Shown piece after piece: positions 1 to 6,992 of a stretch of DNA of 64,000 nucleotides (positions within the stretch are counted from its first letter, which is position 1; every line of letters begins with the position of its first letter). The DNA is from Streptomyces sp. NBC_01454. GTDB taxonomy: Bacteria > Actinomycetota > Actinomycetes > Streptomycetales > Streptomycetaceae. Below the pieces are notes generated by a model that had not been told where the DNA came from, ran no database searches, and saw only the letters and a list, made by a program, of their open reading frames with translations. Position numbers and translations under genes: made by a program. The stretch spans positions 7,378,001 through 7,442,000 of the forward strand of contig NZ_CP109460.1 in the NCBI RefSeq assembly GCF_036227565.1, written 5' to 3'.

Positions 1-69
1 TTCAAGCAGTCCCTCGACCTCGGCGGCCAGGGTGGCCGTCTCGACCGGCGCTGTGCGATCCGTAACCAT
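1..69 (-). CDS. Partial CDS, N-terminus only (23 residues)
   Basis: This is the first 23 codons of a minus-strand gene that runs off the left edge. The ATG at 69-67 is preceded by a clear ribosome binding site (GAAGGAG) with about 8 nt spacing. The visible peptide begins MVTDRTAPVETATLAAEVEG and is acidic and alanine-rich. That is too little to assign a family, so no function is claimed. The upstream 460 bp up to the MFS remnant must contain its promoter. Confidence 0.6.
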   Translation of the reverse strand, partial: MVTDRTAPVETATLAAEVEGLLE

Positions 70-527
70 GCGATCAACTCCTTCGACGAATGGGACACCA
101 GATTCACATCGTCATTTATCGGATGCAACGGGAGAAATCGGACGAGTGCTCATCTTTCGGGCGAGGGTGATGGAGTCTCAGCCCCTCGCCCGTTCCCAAC
201 TCCCTTACAGGAACGGGAAGATGATGATCACGATCGCGAAATCGACGGAGTAGAGCGGTGTGGTGCTCCAGGTGACAATGCCCCACCGATGGCGGAGCGA
301 GCTGCTCTGTTCGGATGCATCCACCTGGCGGCGCCGCACGCCGGGAGTGGCGTCGGGACGGCTCCCGGGGGGCCGGGCCGAGGCGTGTCACGGGTCCGGG
401 CGGTGGGCCGCGGGGTCGCGAGAGGACCCCCGCGCACGGCCCGCCTCACCACGGTCCACCCCTGGCCGGATACGCGCACCGCGAGGTGAATTGGTTGATG
501 TCAAGCAAGTGAATATCCCGGTGGGAA
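70..527. other. Non-coding / decayed stretch before the MFS remnant
   Basis: I see no convincing gene here. Open frames exist on both strands, but their composition (runs of R, P, G, A) is that of shadow frames in high-G+C DNA and none has a good ribosome binding site. The segment probably holds the promoter of the leftward gene ending at 69 and the truncated edge of the MFS transporter remnant that becomes recognisable at about 540. Confidence 0.4.
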
Positions 528-839
528 GTGGTGTCCCGGGGGGAAGAACCGCTGCAATTCTTCCCCCGGCTGATCTCCCAGCCGTTCTCCGACGGGCTGG
601 CCGTCGCCTTCGGCTTCGCCACCGCCGCCTGTCTGATCGCCGCCGTCGCCTCGCTGCTGCGCGGTGGGCGCTATGTCCACGACGACCGGCCCCGCGCACA
701 GGCGATACCGTCACCGGCACCGGTCGCGGCGGCCGTCGACGGGACACCCCCGCCGGCACCCGCCAACGGACCCGGCACGCCCGCCGGCAGCGGCCCGGCA
801 CCGCCCGCGCCACCGCCGCCTCACCCCAGGAGCCCGTGA
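528..839 (+). pseudogene. C-terminal remnant of an MFS drug-efflux transporter
   Basis: The frame reads FFPRLISQPFSDGLAVAFGF and continues with a hydrophobic helix and LRGGRYVHDD, followed by a Pro/Ala-rich tail. This is how the last transmembrane helix and cytoplasmic tail of 14-helix MFS (DHA2-type) multidrug transporters look. Only about 100 of an expected 450-500 residues remain and nothing upstream continues the homology, so the gene is truncated. Its TGA overlaps the ATG of the following marR gene (ATGA), which fits an ancestral efflux pump-regulator operon. Assignment rests on pattern memory, not on a search. Confidence 0.6.
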
Positions 840-1369
840 TGAAGCAGCCCGATGTGCCGCCCGGGCAGGCGTCGTCCGGCACCGAACCGGCGGAGCTGGC
901 CGGGCGGCTGCGCGCGGTCGTCCAGCAGCTGCTGCCGCTGCTCCGCGGACAGCAGCAGAACCGCGATCTCACCCCCAGCCGGACGGCCGCCCTCGCGGCG
1001 CTCGCCGCCCATGGCCCGCTGCGCATCAGCGAACTCGCCGCCCGGATGAACATCGCGCTGTCCACCACCTCCCGCATGGTGGATCTGCTCGACGGCCACG
1101 GCTGGCTCGCCCGCCGCCCGGACCCCGCCGACCAGCGCGCCAGCCTGATCAGCCTCAGCGACGAGGGGCTCGCGCTGCTGCACGCCGTACGCCGGGAGAC
1201 CACCGGCCTGCTCGCCGAGCGGATCGGCCGGCTGGCCCCCGACCGGCAGCGGCTGGTGCAGGAGGCGCTGCCGGCGCTGGAGGAGCTCGTCGCATGGACG
1301 CCGCCGGACGGCCCGTCGCCGCGACGGCCGGTTCGGCCGGGCGAGGGTGCCGCCGATCCGGTGAACTGA
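839..1369 (+). CDS. MarR-family transcriptional regulator
   Basis: The 176-residue product carries the MarR winged-helix: a helix ending LTPSRTAALAAL, the recognition region LRISELAARMNIALSTTSRM, and the wing with the family hallmark DPADQRASLISLSDEG. A long C-terminal dimerisation helix follows. MarR proteins usually sense phenolic or drug-like ligands and repress an adjacent efflux gene. Here the start ATG overlaps the stop of a truncated MFS transporter, so its original target is probably gone. The C-terminal 20 residues are Pro/Arg-rich and look non-conserved. Confidence 0.88.
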   Translation: MKQPDVPPGQASSGTEPAELAGRLRAVVQQLLPLLRGQQQNRDLTPSRTAALAALAAHGPLRISELAARMNIALSTTSRMVDLLDGHGWLARRPDPADQRASLISLSDEGLALLHAVRRETTGLLAERIGRLAPDRQRLVQEALPALEELVAWTPPDGPSPRRPVRPGEGAADPVN

Positions 1370-1428
1370 CCCCCGGGGCCGGCCCGCAGGAGGGGAGGGG
1401 GCCGGCCGGGTGACCGCGGCGCACCCTC

Positions 1429-1440
1429 TAGAGTGCGGGG
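1429..1440 (+). promoter_or_regulatory. Probable -10 element giving a leaderless transcript of the HTH-Mop regulator
   Basis: TAGAGT at 1429-1434 matches the streptomycete vegetative -10 consensus and lies only 6 nt before the GTG start at 1441. There is no Shine-Dalgarno sequence between them. The spacing is that of a leaderless mRNA. The surrounding 11-mer CTAGAGTGCGG (1428-1438) recurs on the minus strand at 5346-5336 in front of the molbindin gene, so it may combine a -10 with a shared operator. No good -35 is visible. Confidence 0.5.
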
Positions 1441-1848
1441 GTGCCGACGTACAGCATTGGTCAGGCAGCGGGGCTGCTGGGGGTGAGCGCGGAGACCGTC
1501 CGCCGCTGGGCCGACGGCGGCCGGCTCCACATGGACCGCGACGGTGCGGGAAACCGCGTGATCGACGGGGTGAGCCTCGCGGCGTTCGCCAAGGAGCGCG
1601 GCACGGGGCTGCATCCGGTGCCGGGCGAGGTGCTGACCTCGGTGCGGAACGCGTTCGCCGGGATCGTCACCCGCGTGACGCTGGAGGAGGTGCTCGCCCG
1701 GGTCGAGATCCAGTCCGGGCCGCACCGGCTGGTCTCCGTGGTCAGCCGCGAGGCGGTGGAGGAACTGGGCATCGAGGTCGGGGTGACCGCCACCGCCCGG
1801 GTGAAGTCCACCCATGTGCACATCGACCTGCCCGACGGGCGGAGATGA
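1441..1848 (+). CDS. HTH-Mop (TOBE) molybdate-responsive regulator, copy 1
   Basis: The 135-residue product has an N-terminal MerR-like helix-turn-helix (YSIGQAAGLLGVSAETVRRW) and a C-terminal Mop/TOBE domain (about residues 66-132; [34 protein letters not shown]). This is the ModE-like architecture of actinobacterial molybdate sensors: DNA-binding head plus molybdate-binding tail. It is a paralogue of the gene at 5567-5962. The GTG start has no ribosome binding site and appears leaderless. It lies in a cluster of molybdate transport and binding genes, so control of those genes is the likely job (inferred). Confidence 0.85.
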   Translation: MPTYSIGQAAGLLGVSAETVRRWADGGRLHMDRDGAGNRVIDGVSLAAFAKERGTGLHPVPGEVLTSVRNAFAGIVTRVTLEEVLARVEIQSGPHRLVSVVSREAVEELGIEVGVTATARVKSTHVHIDLPDGRR

Positions 1849-1881
1849 GCCGCCGGGCGGCCCGCCCGCACCCGCAGGCGG

Positions 1882-3402
1882 TCAGCGGCACAGCAGCGCC
1901 GCCTGCAGATCCAGCTTGTGATCGAGCCGGGACAGATCCCGGCCGGTGAGCCGCTCGATGCGCTGGATGCGGTAGTGCACCGTGTTCACGTGCAGGTGCA
2001 GTTGCTCGGCCGTCCTGGCCCATGAGCCGTGCTGCGCGAGGAAGGTCTCCAGCGTCTCCAGCAGCATCCGGTGCGAGGTGCTTTCGCCGTGCGCCAGCGG
2101 GCCCAGCACCCGGGTGCTGAAGGCCGTCCGGACGTCGGCGGGGACCCCGGCCAGCAGCGCGCCCATCGTGCTCAGGTCCTCGACAAAGGTCACCCCGGCG
2201 CCGTCCGGATCCCCGCGGCGGGCCGCCGCCAGGGCGTAACGTGCCTGGTGCAGGGCGGAGTTGAGGCCCTCGGCGCCGGCCACCCGGCCGCTGACACCGG
2301 CGTGCAGCGGGACCGGCGGCCCGCAGGCGTGCACCCTCGGCCACAGCTCACCGAGCGGGACGCCGTCCCCCTCATCGGGGTGCACCCGGACGACGGCGGC
2401 CGCCTCACCGCCGGGCAGCCGGCCGGCCGCGAACGGCTCACCGGGGGAGTGCCGCAACGCCTCCGCCAGCGCCCCCACCGCCAGACCGTCCTCCTCGCCG
2501 CCCGCCGTCGCCACCACCATCCGGAACGGCCCGGTGGGGGGCAGCCCGCAGGCGTGCAGCGCGGCCTCGACCGCCGTGGCCTCGGCCGGACCGGCCCCGG
2601 CGAGGGCGAGCAGTGCGTCCGCCGCCCGCCGGCCGGCCGCGTGCCGCCGCTCGTCGCGGTGGCGGTACCGGGCGATGACCTCGGCGATCTCGTGCAGCAC
2701 CCGCGGTGGGACGTCGGCCGTGTCCGGCAGCCGCAGATACCAGCTGTCGTAGGGGCCGCCCTCCCCGTCGATCCGCAGGCCGGTGCCGGTCGTTCCGGCC
2801 GGCTCCCGGACGGCCTGCCGCGCCGTCAGGTCCGGGGCGGCGGGGGTGCGGGCGATCACCCGCCCGGTCGCCGTCAGCAGATGGCACGGCGGCCCGCCCA
2901 GGTGGGCGAAGGCGCGCTCCAGCAGGACCTGGGCGGCCGCGTTCCCGGCGAGCAGACCGGCGAGTTCGCCGCGGACGTTCTCCGGCAGCGCGTGGTGCCC
3001 GTGCGGGCGCCGGCTCAACTCGCCCCACCGGCGCAGAGACACCGCCTCCGTGACGTCCCGGAAGCTGGTGTGCGCGGGCACCGCCACCAGCACGATGCCG
3101 TGCGCACGGCAGGACTCGGCCAGCACGTCCGGCACCCTGCCGTGGGTCTCCTCGCCCGCCAGCAGCGCGGTGGCCCCGGCGGAGCGCAGCGCCGAGACGA
3201 AGCGGTCGGCCTTGGTGCGGCCGTCCCCGGGCGCCCACCACACCAGTCCACTCAGCACCAGCTCGCCCGGCTGCAGGAACCGGGCCGGGTCCGCCAGGTC
3301 GGTGGCGGTGACACCACTGACTTCCCGGGTGAGCAGCGGACCCTCGCCCCACAGCAGGGTGAGGTCGAGCGCGTCGAGCTGGAGGAGGTCTTGGACGTGC
3401 AT
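1882..3402 (-). CDS. PucR-family (purine catabolism-type) transcriptional regulator
   Basis: The 506-residue protein has an N-terminal PucR sensor domain (MHVQDLLQL ... LTREVSGVTATDLADPARFL ... GELVLSGLVWW), a central GGDEF-like/CdaR region, and a C-terminal HTH (TAEQLHLHVNTVHYRIQRIE). Length and order match the PucR family, which includes activators of purine degradation genes such as xanthine dehydrogenase. The start at 3402 is chosen because AAGGAG lies 7 nt upstream; longer frames extend into intergenic DNA. A scrap of a molybdenum hydroxylase lies divergently just upstream (3484 onward), which supports an ancestral purine-oxidation locus that has been lost. Confidence 0.85.
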   Translation of the reverse strand: MHVQDLLQLDALDLTLLWGEGPLLTREVSGVTATDLADPARFLQPGELVLSGLVWWAPGDGRTKADRFVSALRSAGATALLAGEETHGRVPDVLAESCRAHGIVLVAVPAHTSFRDVTEAVSLRRWGELSRRPHGHHALPENVRGELAGLLAGNAAAQVLLERAFAHLGGPPCHLLTATGRVIARTPAAPDLTARQAVREPAGTTGTGLRIDGEGGPYDSWYLRLPDTADVPPRVLHEIAEVIARYRHRDERRHAAGRRAADALLALAGAGPAEATAVEAALHACGLPPTGPFRMVVATAGGEEDGLAVGALAEALRHSPGEPFAAGRLPGGEAAAVVRVHPDEGDGVPLGELWPRVHACGPPVPLHAGVSGRVAGAEGLNSALHQARYALAAARRGDPDGAGVTFVEDLSTMGALLAGVPADVRTAFSTRVLGPLAHGESTSHRMLLETLETFLAQHGSWARTAEQLHLHVNTVHYRIQRIERLTGRDLSRLDHKLDLQAALLCR

Positions 3403-3483
3403 GTACGGACTCCTTGGGCGGCTGCCGGGCACCGGACCCGGCATCTCACATTCACCAGGCGAATACGAGTTCAAGCATGGTAA

Positions 3484-3640
3484 ATGCCAGCCGATCCCTA
3501 CCGGCTGCCCGCGTACGCGGATGTGCCGCGCACCGAGGCGCACTTCATGCGGACCTCCGACGCGATCGGACCGCTGGGCGCCAAGTCGATGAGTGAGAGC
3601 CCGTTCCACCCGGTGGCGCCCGGCCGGCCCCGGGCACACC
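3484..3640 (+). pseudogene. C-terminal scrap of a xanthine dehydrogenase/aldehyde oxidase large subunit
   Basis: Directly after an in-frame TAA the sequence reads PADPYRLPAYADVPRTEAHF and then LGAKSMSESPFHPVAPG. The second stretch is the conserved C-terminus of molybdopterin-binding subunits of the xanthine dehydrogenase family, whose catalytic Glu lies in a GxKxxGE-like segment (here apparently replaced by LGAKSMSES, the family's C-terminal form). Only about 50 of some 700-800 residues remain and there is no start or ribosome binding site, so it is a relic. It sits divergently from a PucR regulator and next to a small molybdopterin-fold gene, consistent with a deleted purine hydroxylase operon. 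Confidence 0.65.
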
Positions 3641-3865
3641 GTCCGGGCGGCGCCCGCCGCGCGAAGGCGTGGGGTGAGACGGCCGGACACCGACTCGCCG
3701 CCGCCCCGAGCCATCCCACCGTCCGCATATACCGCCTATCTGCCCCATTCACCTCACATCAGCAAGGCAAAGCGCTGGGATCCACGGCATCCGTGATTCA
3801 GCGGCGGACCGGCCGGGCATCACAGGGAGGCAGCCGCCGCACGGAGCGCCTCAAGGGGGTCTCGC
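3641..3865. other. Intergenic DNA between hydroxylase scrap and molybdopterin-fold gene
   Basis: No gene is supported. The segment contains a modestly A/T-richer patch (3725-3800) that could hold the promoter of the following gene, whose ribosome binding site (CAAGGGGG) begins near 3853. Confidence 0.35.
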
Positions 3866-4384
3866 ATGAGCCGGCCCGTCCCACCGTCCCGCGCCACCGC
3901 CGTCCGCCCGGCACCCGGCGAAGCCGTGGCCGCCCGCCCCCGGCGCCTGCTGATCCGCGGTCAGCTGCGGCGGCCGCTCGCGCTGACCGTCGTGGATCTG
4001 CGGGAGCGGTGGCCGCAGCGGCGGGCCGAGGTGGTCTTCGACTGCGCCAAGGAAGGGTCCAGGCACCACACCTTCGACGGGCCGCTGCTGCGGGACGTCC
4101 TCGGCGCGGCGGGCCCGGCCTTCGACGCCCGCCGGCGCAAGGACCGCTGCCGCTTTCTGCTGTCGGTCACGGGCGGGGACGGTCATCACGCGGTGCTGTC
4201 ATGGGCGGAGATCGACGCCGACTTCGGCGACGCGCCGATCCTGCTGGCCACCGCCCTGGACGGGTGCCCGCTCGACGGGGCGGGCAGTCAGCTCGTGGTC
4301 CCCTCCGACCGCTGCGGGGCGCGCTACATCAGCGCGATCACCGGCATCTGGGTCGGCACCTGCGACCGGGCGGAGCCGGCTTAG
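3866..4384 (+). CDS. Molybdopterin-dependent oxidoreductase-like protein (sulfite oxidase fold)
   Basis: The 172-residue protein resembles the oxidoreductase molybdopterin-binding domain (PF00174-like). It has the opening strand LLIRGQLRRPLALTVVDLRE, a Cys in VVFDCAKEGSRHHTF, a conserved body (FDGPLLRDVLGAAGP) and the C-terminal strand YISAITGIWVG. The Cys is at the position that ligates molybdenum in sulfite-oxidase-type enzymes, but the domain is short and lacks a signal peptide. It is either a small Mo-enzyme or a cofactor-free relative. AAGGGGG precedes the ATG. Its position among molybdate genes supports a molybdenum connection. Confidence 0.7.
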   Translation: MSRPVPPSRATAVRPAPGEAVAARPRRLLIRGQLRRPLALTVVDLRERWPQRRAEVVFDCAKEGSRHHTFDGPLLRDVLGAAGPAFDARRRKDRCRFLLSVTGGDGHHAVLSWAEIDADFGDAPILLATALDGCPLDGAGSQLVVPSDRCGARYISAITGIWVGTCDRAEPA

Positions 4385-4407
4385 CCGGGGGAACGACCGC
4401 GCCACCG

Positions 4408-4770
4408 TCACCCAGGCGCGGGCTCCGGGTCCGTGGCCAGACGGGCAGGTGTCTCCACGTCGTGCCGCACCCCGTCGTGGATCAGCTTCTGCCGCTCGAG
4501 ACCCTCCACGGCGAAGCCGGCGGCCCGGGCCGACACCTGGCCCAGCACGGTCTCCTTACCGTTGACAACGGCGAAGGCGAAGGCGGAGCCGTCGGCCCAC
4601 CGGGCCGCACGCTGCGCGATCCACTGCTCGGCGGCCGGCAGCGCATCCACCGGGGTGACGGACTGACCCCGCATCAGCGGGTCCGCGAACGCGGCCGGTA
4701 CGGATGCCGCGTCGCCACCGGTCCATCTGCGGAGCACCAGCCCCGAAGGCGTTTCCACACGGTCGCGCAT
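4408..4770 (-). pseudogene. GNAT acetyltransferase with central in-frame deletion
   Basis: The frame starts MRDRVETPSGLVLRRWTGGD and looks like an RimJ-type GNAT up to AFAVVNGKETVLGQVSAR. It then jumps directly to AAGFAVEGLERQKLIHDG and VRHDVETPARLATDPEP, which is the normal C-terminus of the same family. About 60 residues carrying the acetyl-CoA-binding RGxGxA loop and catalytic strands are missing. The product would be 120 rather than about 180 residues and cannot be an active acetyltransferase. The reading frame is intact, so the deletion may be recent. Convergent with the preceding gene. Confidence 0.7.
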
Positions 4771-4852
4771 GAGGCGAGTCTCGCGTGCCGGGCCCGGCGC
4801 TGTCACCCGGTTCTCCGTACGGACAGCGGCCGTGCACAGCACCGGCCCCGTA

Positions 4853-5272
4853 TCAGGCCGTCGCGAGCGAGACCTCCGTCGACTTGATCAGCGCGGTGAC
4901 CTCCGAACCGGCCGCGAGGCCCAGGTCGTCGACCGCGTCCTTGGTGATGGCCGCGGTCAGCTCGCCGCCCGCGACGGCGATCTTCACGCCGGCCATCGCG
5001 CCGCCGGTCGCGACATCGGTGACGGTGCCGGGAATCTGGTTGCGGATGCTGACGCCGTCGACCGCGCGGGTGGCGAGCGCGACCTCGGTGGATTTGATCA
5101 GGGTGCGCACCGCGGAACCCGCCGCGAGACCGAGTTCCCGCACCGCTTCCAGGGTGATCGCGGCGGTGATTTCCTGACCGCCTTCCAGCCGGACCTTGAC
5201 GGTGGCCATGACCTCGCCGGGGGTGACGGAGAGAACGGTGCCGGGAATCTGGTTACGGATGCTCAGGCTCAT
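4853..5272 (-). CDS. Tandem-Mop molybdenum-binding protein (molbindin)
   Basis: The 139-residue protein consists almost only of two Mop/TOBE domains of about 65 residues each. Both begin with the hallmark SIRNQIPGTV and contain the molybdate-pocket segments (ITLEAVRELGLAAGSAV / ITKDAVDDLGLAAGSEV and ALIKSTEVSLAT). Such di-Mop proteins store or buffer cytoplasmic molybdate. The ATG at 5272 is taken because the Mop domain starts there and longer frames run into the divergent promoter region. It is divergent from the second HTH-Mop regulator and upstream of the molybdate transporter. Confidence 0.9.
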   Translation of the reverse strand: MSLSIRNQIPGTVLSVTPGEVMATVKVRLEGGQEITAAITLEAVRELGLAAGSAVRTLIKSTEVALATRAVDGVSIRNQIPGTVTDVATGGAMAGVKIAVAGGELTAAITKDAVDDLGLAAGSEVTALIKSTEVSLATA

Positions 5273-5335
5273 GGAAAGTGCCTCACCGGGAGGGAAGACT
5301 TGGGGGTTTCCTGACGTTATTTCCTGTTCTGTCGG

Positions 5336-5346
5336 CCGCACTCTAG
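5336..5346 (-). promoter_or_regulatory. Candidate -10/operator for molbindin gene
   Basis: On the minus strand this reads CTAGAGTGCGG, identical over 11 bp to 1428-1438 in front of the first HTH-Mop regulator. TAGAGT (minus strand, 5345-5340) fits a -10 element. The transcript would have a leader of about 60 nt before the molbindin ATG. The shared extension GCGG beyond the -10 suggests co-regulation, but two copies are too few to prove an operator. Confidence 0.4.
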
Positions 5347-5529
5347 TCGTCTTCCGTCCCGTCGCCCGGGCGCACCTCGCAGGCGCCAGAGGGATGGCCG
5401 AAGGGGCCCCGCGCATCCGAAGGACGCAGGAATTCGTCCGGCATTCGGGACGGCTGACCGCCGGGTGCCCTAGGGGCCGTCGGTTCCTCCCATGGCCTTG
5501 GCATCTGCCATGGAGCTTCGCCTGATGGA

Positions 5530-5566
5530 TTGCATATGCGAGCTGCTGTTGCCTATCTTGCTGCAC
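5530..5566 (+). promoter_or_regulatory. Leaderless promoter of second HTH-Mop regulator
   Basis: TTGCAT (5530-5535) and TATCTT (5554-5559) are separated by 18 bp and the ATG follows 7 nt after the -10. No ribosome binding site fits in that gap, so translation would start at the transcript 5' end. This is the same arrangement as for the paralogue at 1441. Confidence 0.5.
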
Positions 5567-5962
5567 ATGCAGTCCTATACGATCGGGCAGGCGGCGCGGC
5601 TCCTGGGCGTCAGCCCGGACACGGCCCGCCGCTGGGCGGACGCCGGCAAGGTCGCGACCCATCGCGACGACGGCGGCCGCCGCCTCATCGACGGCCGCGA
5701 TCTGGCCGCCTTCTCCATCGAGGTGGCGCAGAACGGCACCGGTGAGGACGACACCTCGTACACCTCCGCGCGCAACGCCTTCCCGGGCATCGTCACCGCC
5801 GTCAAGCTCGGCGATGTCGCCGCCCAGGTCGAGATCCAGGCCGGGCCGCACCGCCTGGTGTCCCTGCTGACCCGGGAAGCGGTGGAGGAACTGGGGCTGG
5901 AGGTCGGCATGCAGGCCACCGCCCGCGTGAAGTCCACCAGCGTGCACATCGACCGCACCTGA
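5567..5962 (+). CDS. HTH-Mop (TOBE) molybdate-responsive regulator, copy 2
   Basis: The 131-residue protein parallels the product of 1441-1848: N-terminal HTH ([20 protein letters not shown]), variable linker, and C-terminal Mop domain ([34 protein letters not shown]). It sits immediately upstream of modA and divergent from the molbindin gene, so it is the best candidate for the local molybdate-dependent regulator. The ATG at 5567 is chosen over upstream in-frame starts because the HTH begins there and a promoter occupies the DNA just before it. Confidence 0.87.
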   Translation: MQSYTIGQAARLLGVSPDTARRWADAGKVATHRDDGGRRLIDGRDLAAFSIEVAQNGTGEDDTSYTSARNAFPGIVTAVKLGDVAAQVEIQAGPHRLVSLLTREAVEELGLEVGMQATARVKSTSVHIDRT

Positions 5963-6107
5963 CCCGGCGCGGCCGCCCCCGCCGGACCCTAACCACCGTC
6001 CCCCACCGGCAGGCTGCCCCACCTCAGCGGCGTCGCCCGTCCACGGCGCGGCTTTTCCCAACCACCCGGACGACAGCCGTCGTCCGCGTCCCAAGGAGTC
6101 CCGCCTC

Positions 6108-6911
6108 ATGACCCAGTTCCTCACCGGGCGCCGCGCCGCCGCCGCGATCGTGACCGCCGCCCTCCTCGTCCCGCTCACCGCCTGCGGTGGCAACGACGAC
6201 GCCAAGAAGGACGAGGGCGCCACGAAGTCCGGCGGCGGCGCCGCCAAGGCGGACCTCACCGTGCTCGCCGCCTCGTCGCTGACCGACGTCTTCAAGAAGG
6301 CCGGTGCGGTCTACGAGAAGGAACACCCGGGCACCAAGGTGAACTTCTCCTTCGCCGGCTCCCAGGAACTCGCCTCCCAGGTCAAGAACGGCGCCCCCGC
6401 AGACGCCCTGGTCACCGCCGACACCAAGACCATGGGCGGGCTCACGTCCGACACCGGCAAGCCCACCGTGATCGCCAAGAACCGGCTGGTGATCGCGACC
6501 GGCGCGGGCAACCCGAAGAAGATCGCCCACCTCAAGGACCTCACCGCCGGCAAGCTGAAGGTCGTCCTCGCCGCCTCCGAGGTGCCGGTCGGCCGCTACA
6601 GCAAGCAGGTCCTGGACGCCCAGAAGCTGACGGTCAAGCCGGTCTCGCAGGAGCCCAACGTCCGCGCGGTGCTCAGCAAGGTCGAACTCGGCGAGGCCGA
6701 CGCCGGCCTCGTCTACAAGACGGACGCCGCCACCGCACCGGACAAGGTCGACGCCGTCGACATCCCCGACGCCCAGAACGCCGTCGCCTCCTACCCGGCA
6801 GCGACCCTCAAGTCCTCCCACCACTCCGCCGCCGCGGCCGCTTTCGTGAAGTGGCTGAGCACGCCCGAGGCGCAGAAGATCCTGCAGCAGGCGGGCTTCC
6901 AGAAGCCGTAA
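6108..6911 (+). CDS. modA: Molybdate ABC transporter substrate-binding lipoprotein ModA
   Basis: The 267-residue protein has a lipoprotein signal peptide ending LTAC (lipidated Cys26) and the ModA fold: [43 protein letters not shown], and [19 protein letters not shown]. The conserved serines in the AASS and AGS segments form the oxyanion site for molybdate or tungstate. AAGGAG lies 8 nt before the ATG. It is followed at 82 bp by a fused permease-ATPase gene, completing a ModABC importer at the cell membrane. Confidence 0.95.
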   Translation: MTQFLTGRRAAAAIVTAALLVPLTACGGNDDAKKDEGATKSGGGAAKADLTVLAASSLTDVFKKAGAVYEKEHPGTKVNFSFAGSQELASQVKNGAPADALVTADTKTMGGLTSDTGKPTVIAKNRLVIATGAGNPKKIAHLKDLTAGKLKVVLAASEVPVGRYSKQVLDAQKLTVKPVSQEPNVRAVLSKVELGEADAGLVYKTDAATAPDKVDAVDIPDAQNAVASYPAATLKSSHHSAAAAAFVKWLSTPEAQKILQQAGFQKP

Positions 6912-6992
6912 CCGGACGGGCGCGCACCCGGGTCCGGCTCCCGCGGCGGACCTCGTGCGCGCCCGCATCCCGCCCCGAACCCAGGAAACTCG

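Noticed and set aside
388..1821. Long minus-strand open frame opposite marR and the HTH-Mop gene
   Set aside because: It mirrors genes with clear domains on the plus strand and is Arg/Pro/Ser-rich.
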